Below are positions 1 through 5,272 of a stretch of 5,405 nucleotides of DNA, one piece after another. The position numbers and the translations under genes are program-made. Source of the stretch: Bacteroidota bacterium. Its GTDB lineage: Bacteria > Bacteroidota > Bacteroidia > Cytophagales > Cyclobacteriaceae. Numbering within the stretch: position 1 is the stretch's first letter; each line of letters starts with the position of its first letter. The notes beneath the pieces were generated by a model. That model was given only the letters and a program-made list of their open reading frames with translations. It was not told the origin of the DNA and searched no databases. The stretch lies in assembly GCA_024643595.1 (NCBI GenBank), contig JAHEMS010000276.1:1-5405 (forward strand), read 5' to 3'.

Positions 1-81
1 AAAGCGCATGGTGGAGTGATCAAAGTGGATACTCGCGAAACCCAGGGAACAACTTTTTTAATTATCTTACCGATACAATAA
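1..81 (+). CDS. Histidine kinase, C-terminal end only (partial)
   Basis: The window opens inside a reading frame that gives KAHGGVIKVDTRETQGTTFL followed by IILPIQ and a TAA at 79-81. This is the end of a HATPase_c domain: the KAHGG helix after the G2 box, then the last two beta strands. It matches the C-terminus of the downstream kinase (KAHGGELKVETKEGEGSEFT then IVLPLR) position by position, so the two genes are paralogues in tandem. Everything upstream (sensor, HisKA, N and G1 boxes) lies outside the window, so its sensor type cannot be read. The next gene starts 25 or 85 bases after this stop, depending on which TTG is used, and no terminator-like hairpin lies between, so co-transcription is likely. 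Confidence 0.85.
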   Translation, partial: KAHGGVIKVDTRETQGTTFLIILPIQ

Positions 82-106
82 GTCTCATTAAATCCATAGC
101 ATAATC

Positions 107-3100
107 TTGAATTCTCACTCCTATTTTTATTTTCTTTTAGTCATTAGCGTCCGGTTTCAAAAAGGGTTGAAATGGCTTGGCGTACTAGTTTTTTTATTAA
201 CCTCCATTGACAACTTCTGCCAGCCAGTTGCTTCCATATCAGATACAGACTACATCATTGATGAGTTCGTGCTGCCGGGCGGCCGCCAGGGCAACAATAT
301 TAATTGCATTGTGCAAGGGCCTTATGGCTTCATGTGGTTTGGTGGCCATGGTGGTTTACACCGGTATGATGGTTATGAGTTTGTGACATACAGAAATGTT
401 CCAGGCGACACCATTGGCGAGACCACTTCATTAACCTTCCCTTACGTTGAAAATCTGTATTGGGATCGTTTCAATATGCTTTGGGTATCGACCTATGGCG
501 GCGGGCTTTATCGCTTCAATCCGGAAACGGAAAAATTCAAGCATTTTGTTCACCATGAAAAAGATAGCTCCACCATCAGCGACGATTACGTAGTCTCTGC
601 CGTGGAGGATGCCGAGGGGAACATGTGGTTTGGTACTCAACAAGGATTAAACCGATTCGATCGCAAAACTGAAACATTCAAACGCTATTACGCCAACCCC
701 AATGCACCCGGTGCTTTAAATAACAATGAAGTGCGCTCCCTGTATGTTGATAAACAAGGAACGCTATGGGTCGGAGCCGGATTTGTTTTTTTTGGCTCTC
801 CAACCATAGGGGCATTGAGTCGGTATGATTCAAGGTCGGATTCATTTATTAATTATGTAAACGATCCGAACGACGATAAAAGCATTTGGTCTTCAGCGGT
901 GCGCGGATTGCTGGAAGACAGCCAGGGAAATTTTTGGGTAGGCACCGACATGGGTCTCAATAAAATGAATCGGCTTACTGGCACCTTTCAGAGGATGGCC
1001 TATGACCCTACACAGCCATACGCTCCAGGGGCAGCAGACAGAAAAATTCCGGCAGTGTACTCCATTCATGAAGATAGCAAAGGTGGGATTTGGGTGGGAA
1101 CCATTGGTGAAGCGAGTTACCCAACGCACTTGCTGCGTTATGACCCGGCCACTAAAAAATCAAAGACGTTTCCAGTCGCAAGCGCTGCCTGGCAAATTTG
1201 TGAAAGTAGTGACGGAACTATTTGGGTGGCGGGCGCGGGTATGACTGGTAAGGTCATGAAGATCAAACCCAAGACCAAAAGCTACAACTTGTTGGATGGA
1301 ACTTTCATCGTAGACCAGTTTCCAAAAACCGAACTATCAGATAAACTAAAAGAGCATCAAATCTATGGGCCATGGACCATGGCTATCGATTCGACCAGCG
1401 GTCACCATTGGTTGCTCATGTTTGCTGGCAACCCAGCGGGTAATGGGCAATCCCGGTTGATACTTGCCGATTTTAATCCGAAAACAAAAGAAACCACATT
1501 TCACTACCTGCCCGAACTTGTGCCAAATGTAGATTGGTCTTTGCCGGCTAACCAGGTTGAAATGAGAGGACTGATCATTGATGAAAATGGAACCATTTGG
1601 GGAAGTTTTGCAAGTGATAATATTGGCATTTTTAATTATGACCCCAAAACACGAAAGATCAAACAGTATTTGCATGATCCCGCAGACACCACAACCCTTT
1701 CTTCCAATGGCATTGTTTACATGCTGAAAGATAAGCGAGGAGATATTTGGGCGGCTACTTATGGCAATGGACTTAACCGTTTAAACCCGAAAACTGAAAA
1801 GATCACTCGCTACCACTTTAACAAGCCAGGCTTTGGCGAGAACGATTACTTGATTACTTTAATGGAAGATCGGGACGGTATGATCTGGGCAGCGGGTGAA
1901 TTTTACAATCAGGGCATTAGTTTTTTTGGAATTGTAGATCCACTTACGAATAAGATCAGCAAAATTGAATTTCCTCATCGGGGAAGTTTTTATACTATTC
2001 TTAACCTCGCTCAATCACCTATACATGGAGAGGTTATTTTTACAATTGGCGGAGAAGGAAATGGAGTAGGATTCTTTCAACCTTCCGACAATTCTTTCTT
2101 TTTTTCAAATGAGGAGGAGGGTTTTCCTTTTAAGACTGCGGCAGGAGTTGTCTGCGACCGCGATGGCATTTTTTGGATTGCTGATGTAGAGACATCAACC
2201 TATCTAAGAATGGAACAACAACTATCTGAGTTTGTATTTCAGGAATCATCCAGTATGGCTGCCCAATGGAGAAACGGATTGCTTGGCCCCAATGGTCATG
2301 TTTACTTCATCGCAGGTAATGGTTGGGTGGAAATCAATCCTGCCGAAATAAAACCTGAAATTTCAAAAGACTCAACGGCCATCCACCTCACCGATCTGTT
2401 TATTCTCGGTGAAAAACAAAAACCCCAGTCCAACTCTGTTTTAAGTCAGCCGGTCTGGCTGATGAAAGAAATTGAACTACCCGCCACGGTAGAAAACTTT
2501 GGCTTCCGCTTTTCTGATTTCAATTTTCAAACTACTGGAGTTCAGTTTCAGTATCGTCTTTTTCCTTACGAATCAGAATGGAAGAGGAGTAATTCTCCCA
2601 GCGCCAATTATTATAGGATACCCCCTGGGAAATATACTTTCCAGGTAAAACTGCTCAATCAGAGCAGTAAGGATAAAACAGCAGCGTTAAACGTAATTGT
2701 CTTGCCACCGTGGTACAGCACGTGGTGGGCTTATGGGATGTATAGCATGTTCATTATAGGTGGAGTATTTTTCGTAGATCGTTATCAACGTAAGCGCTTG
2801 CTTGAAAAATCAAATGCTGAAGCAAAAGAAAGAGAACTGCAACAAGCTAAAGAAATTGAAAAAGCATACACGGAATTGAAGGCGACACAAGCGCAGCTCA
2901 TTCAATCTGAAAAGATGGCCTCGCTCGGAGAACTAACTGCTGGCATCGCGCATGAAATTCAAAATCCATTGAACTTCGTGAATAATTTTTCTGAGGTAAA
3001 TACCGAGCTAATCCGGGACCTAAAATCGGAAATTCAAAACGGCAATTTTGAAGAAGTAAAAGCTTTGGCTAATAATATTGAATCTAATGAAGAAAAGATT

Positions 3101-3739
3101 GTACATCATGGCAAGCGCGCTGAGGGAATAGTGAAAGGTATGTTGCAGCACTCAAGAAGCAGTAGTGGCCAAAAAGAGTTGACCGATATAAATGCCCTAT
3201 GCGATGAATACCTGCGCCTCTCCTATCACGGCTTAAGGGCGAAGGACAAATCATTCAACGCGAAAATAGAAACCACTTTTGATTTGTCTTTGCCCCAAAT
3301 AAATGTGGTGACGCAGGATATTGGTAGAGTTTTACTTAACCTGATCAACAATGCATTTTACGCTTGTACCCAGCGCAGTCGAGGTGCCGTGAATGAGAAG
3401 CCTCGACACTTTGACAAGCTCAGTGATCAGCCTGACAAAAACAATGTCACCTTGAGTTCATCGAAGGGCGACATTGTTTATGAACCAATTGTTTCGGTTA
3501 GTACTAAAAATGAAAATGGCAAAGTTCTAATCACCGTCAAAGACAACGGCAACGGTATTCCGGATTCCATCAAAGAAAAAATATTTCAGCCCTTCTTCAC
3601 CACAAAGCCAACAGGACAAGGAACAGGATTGGGATTGTCATTGAGTTATGATATTGTAAAGGCGCATGGTGGAGAGTTGAAGGTGGAGACGAAGGAGGGT
3701 GAGGGAAGTGAATTCACTATTGTATTGCCGTTGAGGTAA
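107..3739 (+). CDS. Membrane sensor histidine kinase: Reg_prop propeller, Y_Y_Y domain, HisKA, HATPase_c
   Basis: Predicted inner-membrane sensor kinase that autophosphorylates on His and passes the phosphate to a separate response regulator. Residues about 55-760 hold at least ten two-component propeller motifs (for example DAEGNMWFGTQQGLNRFD, DSQGNFWVGTDMGLNKM, DKRGDIWAATYGNGLNRLNP), expected to fold as extracytoplasmic beta-propellers. A Y_Y_Y domain follows at about 799-865 (FQYRLFPYESEWKRS, PPGKYTFQVK). One membrane helix lies at about 874-890, then a charged coiled coil to about 935. The H-box SLGELTAGIAHEIQNPLNF has phospho-acceptor H949. The ATPase domain has N-box NLINNA (1078-1083), G1 DNGNGIP (1146-1152), F-box FQPFF and G2 GQGTGLGL (1170-1177). 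Unlike hybrid HTCS proteins it ends after HATPase_c with no receiver or AraC domain. No ATG suits the start: TTG 107 is the longest choice, while TTG 167 gives a cleaner signal peptide (MKWLGVLVFLLTS). Residues 1087-1124, between N-box and G1, are unusually long and encoded by repeat-like DNA. The ligand is unknown. Confidence 0.93.
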   Translation: MNSHSYFYFLLVISVRFQKGLKWLGVLVFLLTSIDNFCQPVASISDTDYIIDEFVLPGGRQGNNINCIVQGPYGFMWFGGHGGLHRYDGYEFVTYRNVPGDTIGETTSLTFPYVENLYWDRFNMLWVSTYGGGLYRFNPETEKFKHFVHHEKDSSTISDDYVVSAVEDAEGNMWFGTQQGLNRFDRKTETFKRYYANPNAPGALNNNEVRSLYVDKQGTLWVGAGFVFFGSPTIGALSRYDSRSDSFINYVNDPNDDKSIWSSAVRGLLEDSQGNFWVGTDMGLNKMNRLTGTFQRMAYDPTQPYAPGAADRKIPAVYSIHEDSKGGIWVGTIGEASYPTHLLRYDPATKKSKTFPVASAAWQICESSDGTIWVAGAGMTGKVMKIKPKTKSYNLLDGTFIVDQFPKTELSDKLKEHQIYGPWTMAIDSTSGHHWLLMFAGNPAGNGQSRLILADFNPKTKETTFHYLPELVPNVDWSLPANQVEMRGLIIDENGTIWGSFASDNIGIFNYDPKTRKIKQYLHDPADTTTLSSNGIVYMLKDKRGDIWAATYGNGLNRLNPKTEKITRYHFNKPGFGENDYLITLMEDRDGMIWAAGEFYNQGISFFGIVDPLTNKISKIEFPHRGSFYTILNLAQSPIHGEVIFTIGGEGNGVGFFQPSDNSFFFSNEEEGFPFKTAAGVVCDRDGIFWIADVETSTYLRMEQQLSEFVFQESSSMAAQWRNGLLGPNGHVYFIAGNGWVEINPAEIKPEISKDSTAIHLTDLFILGEKQKPQSNSVLSQPVWLMKEIELPATVENFGFRFSDFNFQTTGVQFQYRLFPYESEWKRSNSPSANYYRIPPGKYTFQVKLLNQSSKDKTAALNVIVLPPWYSTWWAYGMYSMFIIGGVFFVDRYQRKRLLEKSNAEAKERELQQAKEIEKAYTELKATQAQLIQSEKMASLGELTAGIAHEIQNPLNFVNNFSEVNTELIRDLKSEIQNGNFEEVKALANNIESNEEKIVHHGKRAEGIVKGMLQHSRSSSGQKELTDINALCDEYLRLSYHGLRAKDKSFNAKIETTFDLSLPQINVVTQDIGRVLLNLINNAFYACTQRSRGAVNEKPRHFDKLSDQPDKNNVTLSSSKGDIVYEPIVSVSTKNENGKVLITVKDNGNGIPDSIKEKIFQPFFTTKPTGQGTGLGLSLSYDIVKAHGGELKVETKEGEGSEFTIVLPLR
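3378..3407. repeat. Inverted repeat GTCGAGG / CCTCGAC
   Basis: GTCGAGG (3378-3384) and CCTCGAC (3401-3407) are perfect 7-base inverted repeats around a 16-base loop. They lie in the upstream half of the repeat-like insert in the kinase gene. The loop codes for AVNEK, which looks like the ancestral family sequence, so the repeat DNA may flank an original codon block. Confidence 0.5.
3439..3479. repeat. 10-bp perfect stem within the kinase coding sequence
   Basis: AAACAATGTC (3439-3448) pairs perfectly with GACATTGTTT (3470-3479). Inside it, CCTT (3450-3453) can pair with AAGG (3464-3467), leaving a loop of about 10 bases and small internal asymmetry. The hairpin covers the third repeat segment of the insert. 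It looks like the boundary structure of a palindromic element. No function in the mRNA is shown. Confidence 0.6.
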
Positions 3740-3750
3740 AATAGGAGGCA

Positions 3751-3761
3751 TGCCTACGGCA
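3751..3761 (-). repeat. Palindrome A1 (reverse orientation)
   Basis: TGCC-TAC-GGCA; on the minus strand it reads TGCC-GTA-GGCA, the same GTA loop as the other A copies but with a different stem. It overlaps the perfect 10-base palindrome AGGCATGCCT (3746-3755), so two alternative pairings are possible just after the kinase stop codon. Confidence 0.55.
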
Positions 3762-3787
3762 CTGGGGATTGTGTGGCATTGAAACGC

Positions 3788-3801
3788 TGGACTAAAGTCC
3801 A
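3788..3801. repeat. Palindrome B1
   Basis: TGGACTAAAGTCCA: TGGACT and AGTCCA are perfect complements with AA between them (TAAA as a realistic loop). It shares the GGAYTAAAGTCC core of B2, but the outer stem lacks CAACG/CGTTG, and T-A replaces C-G at the arm end. Confidence 0.65.
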
Positions 3802-3818
3802 TCTTTACAAGATGAGGC

Positions 3819-3831
3819 GAGCCAACGGCTC
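3819..3831. repeat. Palindrome A2 (loop AAC)
   Basis: GAGCC-AAC-GGCTC, a perfect 5-bp stem identical to copies A4 and A5, with loop AAC instead of GTA. It lies 17 bases after B1. Confidence 0.65.
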
Positions 3832-3866
3832 TTCGGCAGGTTGTGGGAAATGTTTATGAGCAGATA

Positions 3867-3879
3867 GAGGCGTAGCCTC
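3867..3879. repeat. Palindrome A3 (GAGGC/GCCTC stem)
   Basis: GAGGC-GTA-GCCTC. Relative to GAGCC-GTA-GGCTC both arms have changed (C to G and G to C), so the stem stays perfect. It begins the first of the tandem A-B units. Confidence 0.75.
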
Positions 3880-3893
3880 AACTGAATATGTGA

Positions 3894-3913
3894 CAACGGA
3901 TTAAAGTCCGTTG
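3894..3913. repeat. Palindrome B2
   Basis: CAACGGATTAAAGTCCGTTG: perfect 7-bp arms CAACGGA/TCCGTTG around TTAAAG. It follows A3 after a 14-base spacer, the same spacing as A4 to B3. Confidence 0.75.
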
Positions 3914-3935
3914 CCAAAGGAAACAAGAAAAAAGA

Positions 3936-3948
3936 GAGCCGTAGGCTC
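3936..3948. repeat. Palindrome A4
   Basis: GAGCC-GTA-GGCTC, identical to A5. It begins the second tandem unit, exactly 69 bases after A3. Confidence 0.75.
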
Positions 3949-3962
3949 GTTTGATATTATAA

Positions 3963-3982
3963 CAACGGACTTCAGTACGTTG
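3963..3982. repeat. Palindrome B3 (degenerate)
   Basis: CAACGGACTTCAGTACGTTG has the outer CAACG/CGTTG arms intact. One stem position is broken: G-A against T-A, where B2 has G-A against T-C. It lies 69 bases after B2, with the same 14-base gap from its A partner. Confidence 0.65.
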
Positions 3983-4008
3983 ATAATTAAAGAATAATAG
4001 TAAGCAAA

Positions 4009-4021
4009 GAGCCGTAGGCTC
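4009..4021. repeat. Palindrome A5
   Basis: GAGCC-GTA-GGCTC, identical to A4 and 73 bases after it. No B partner follows; the sequence turns AT-rich and leads into the next gene. Confidence 0.75.
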
Positions 4022-4094
4022 GAAACATATAAAAAAAGCTTATCACATATCTATAATTCATCCCAAATAGAAAATTAATATCAAACCGGAAAAA
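4022..4094 (+). promoter_or_regulatory. AT-rich leader of the UxuA-like gene, promoter not resolved
   Basis: These 73 bases after the last palindrome are AT-rich and are the likely place for the downstream promoter. A TATAAT occurs at 4052-4057 but has no matching -35 element, and no clear Bacteroidota-type TAnnTTTG is present. Before the ATG there is only GGA at 4088-4090 followed by four A's, a weak ribosome site as is usual in this phylum. Confidence 0.25.
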
Positions 4095-5246
4095 ATGAAC
4101 CTACCAATCAATCGCAGAAAAGCTATCAACACCATGATCACTACCGCACTGGGAACATCAGCGATGGTATCCGCAGGTGCCATTACTGCAGCATGTGAAC
4201 AAAAGGAGGAGAAGGTGATTACACCACCAGCCGTTAAGCCGTTGTTAATGAAAGTAGGCTGTCAGCATGGAGGCACAACGAAAGAAAATCTTGAATTCCT
4301 GGCACGCTACGGTGTCTTCAACATGGATGGCGGAGCACCAAAGGTAATCCCGGGTGTCGGTTGGGACCTGCAAGATTCATTAGCTAAAAAAGAAGCGTGT
4401 GAAAAATATGGGATCAGCCTGGATGCCTACCATCTGCCGCTCACTTCCGATGGCATAACAAAAGTAGACACTCCCAACATCATGCTGGGAAAAAGTCCGG
4501 ATAGAGATCGTGAAATCGACATGATCCAGCAGATGATTTCCGTGGCCGGAAAAACAGGAGTTGGCACACTTAATTATAACACCATTATACTGGAGATTTT
4601 AAGAACAGGGCGTACGCTGGATCCAACCAGGGGCAATTCTTCCTACAACACCTGGAATTACGAAGAAGCCCTGAAACGTGAACAACCAAAAACGATTGCC
4701 GGTGATGTTTCCATTGATATGATGTACGAGCGTATCACCTATTTTCTGGATCGTGTTCTTCCGGTAGCCGAAGAATACAACGTTCGCTTAGCCAATCACA
4801 TTGCTGACCCTCCCACTCCGGCCGGCTATAGGGGCATTACCCGATGGAACAGTCCTGATGTTTTTGAAGGGATCAAGAGATTCGCTCAGCTATACGATAG
4901 CCCCTCACATGGATTCAACTTATGCCTGGGGTCTACCGCTGAAGGATTGAAAGATCCAAAAACTGAAATTTTACCGATCATCAAGTGGGTGGGTGAACGT
5001 AAACAGATATTCAACATTCATTTAAGGAATATCAAAGGAGGTTGGAATAATTTTCAGGAAGTATATCCTGACAATGGAGACATGGATTTTGTGCAGATCA
5101 TCAAAGCCTTGCGGGATGTTGATTATGATGGCATGGTGATGCCGGACCACATCCCCCACCATGAAGATCCGGCCAGCGGACTACAGGGGCATGCATTTGC
5201 TTTTGGATACATAAAAGGGATCATCGCAGCGGTGAGTGAGGCTTAA
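4095..5246 (+). CDS. Exported mannonate dehydratase (UxuA)-like TIM-barrel protein
   Basis: A 383-residue UxuA-family protein. The canonical enzyme removes water from D-mannonate to give 2-keto-3-deoxy-D-gluconate, using a divalent metal. The C-terminal half is clearly recognisable: VLPVAEEYNVRLANHIADPP (221-240), GFNLCLGS (273-280), FNIHLRN, the NGDMDFVQIIKAL segment and MPDHIPHH. The expected metal ligands are all present: H235, C277, H309, D351 and H352. YN (161-162) and a following RT also match the family. Unusual for a normally cytoplasmic enzyme is the leader: NRRKAINTM gives a twin-arginine-like pair at 7-8, a hydrophobic/small-residue stretch follows, and ITAAC places a possible lipid-attachment Cys at 34 before EQKEEK, so a lipoprotein in or beyond the periplasm is plausible. 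The family's ESxPxH segment, as I recall it, is replaced by AYHLPLTSDG (111-120), and the C-terminal GY by GH366, so the substrate may not be mannonate. It stands alone in the window. Confidence 0.85.
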   Translation: MNLPINRRKAINTMITTALGTSAMVSAGAITAACEQKEEKVITPPAVKPLLMKVGCQHGGTTKENLEFLARYGVFNMDGGAPKVIPGVGWDLQDSLAKKEACEKYGISLDAYHLPLTSDGITKVDTPNIMLGKSPDRDREIDMIQQMISVAGKTGVGTLNYNTIILEILRTGRTLDPTRGNSSYNTWNYEEALKREQPKTIAGDVSIDMMYERITYFLDRVLPVAEEYNVRLANHIADPPTPAGYRGITRWNSPDVFEGIKRFAQLYDSPSHGFNLCLGSTAEGLKDPKTEILPIIKWVGERKQIFNIHLRNIKGGWNNFQEVYPDNGDMDFVQIIKALRDVDYDGMVMPDHIPHHEDPASGLQGHAFAFGYIKGIIAAVSEA

Positions 5247-5252
5247 TCACCG

Positions 5253-5272
5253 AATGAATATTTTGATTCATT
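5253..5272 (+). terminator. Weak stem-loop after the UxuA-like gene
   Basis: AATGAAT (5253-5259) and ATTCATT (5266-5272) form a perfect 7-bp stem with loop ATTTTG, 6 bases after the stop codon. The stem is almost all A-T and no run of T's follows, so it is a poor intrinsic terminator at best. Confidence 0.3.

Larger units (their letters stand above)
3365..3479 (+). repeat. REP-like repeat cluster inside the kinase ATPase domain (in frame)
   Basis: Three related segments of about 20 bases lie in mixed orientation: ACCCAGCGCAGTCGAGGTGC (from 3368, plus), CACTTTGACAAGCTCAGTG (3407-3425, minus) and CACCTTGAGTTCATCGAAGG (from 3448, plus). The reverse complement of the second, CACTGAGCTTGTCAAAGTG, aligns with the third apart from a 2-base gap and a few mismatches. 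They resemble a scattered repeat I recall from Bacteroidota intergenic DNA, roughly CACCCTGAGCTTGTCGAAGG or TGAGCGCAGTCGAAGG; that recall is unverified. They encode residues about 1087-1124 (CTQRSRG, then PRHFDKLSDQ, then VTLSSSKGDIV), between the N and G1 boxes. Related kinases, as I recall them, read FYAVNEK plus a few residues up to YEP here. The frame is kept and every downstream catalytic box is intact. Confidence 0.65.
3867..4008. repeat. Tandem A-B units of about 70 bases
   Basis: Unit 1 (3867-3935) and unit 2 (3936-4008) each run: A palindrome (13), 14-base AT-rich spacer containing TGA(A)TAT, B palindrome (20), then an A-rich tail of 22 or 26 bases. A third unit begins with A5 at 4009 but lacks B. 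Spacers and tails have diverged much more than the palindromes. Confidence 0.6.
3746..4021. repeat. Intergenic cluster of short covarying palindromes
   Basis: The 355-base gap between the kinase and the UxuA-like gene contains no supportable gene; its main content is eight short palindromes. Family A has a 4-5 bp stem around a 3-base loop, usually GTA (3751-3761 on the minus strand, 3819-3831, 3867-3879, 3936-3948, 4009-4021). Family B is CAACGGAYT..AGTCCGTTG-like (3788-3801, 3894-3913, 3963-3982). Different copies have different stems that remain complementary, which points to selection on, or replication through, the folded form. The array resembles REP/BIME-type or small non-autonomous palindromic elements. 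No transposase is present in the window. The hairpins may incidentally end kinase transcription. Each copy is listed separately. Confidence 0.8.

Noticed and set aside
431..1675. Other-frame open frames (minus 431-643, 893-1129, 1346-1675; plus 1002-1244)
   Set aside because: They lie entirely within the kinase gene, whose frame is supported by continuous propeller motifs. Their products show no recognisable domain and look like shadow frames.
786..2105. T runs of 7-8 (786-793, 1921-1927, 2099-2105) as phase-variation tracts
   Set aside because: The frame stays open through all of them and they code for ordinary Phe/Ser residues between propeller motifs. Such runs are common in AT-leaning genomes, and nothing suggests length variation.
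3365..3479. Frameshift or assembly error as the cause of the odd kinase segment
   Set aside because: The frame is the same on both sides, there is no internal stop, and the segment's DNA has its own repeat structure. An in-frame insertion explains it better than a sequencing error.
3746..4021. CRISPR array
   Set aside because: The repeats are 11-20 bases, of two kinds, internally palindromic and in mixed orientation. Spacers vary from 14 to about 46 bases, and no cas gene is present.
4052..4057. TATAAT as a sigma-70 -10 box
   Set aside because: No -35 partner at a suitable distance, and Bacteroidota use a different -7 consensus (TAnnTTTG). In AT-rich DNA this hexamer is expected by chance.
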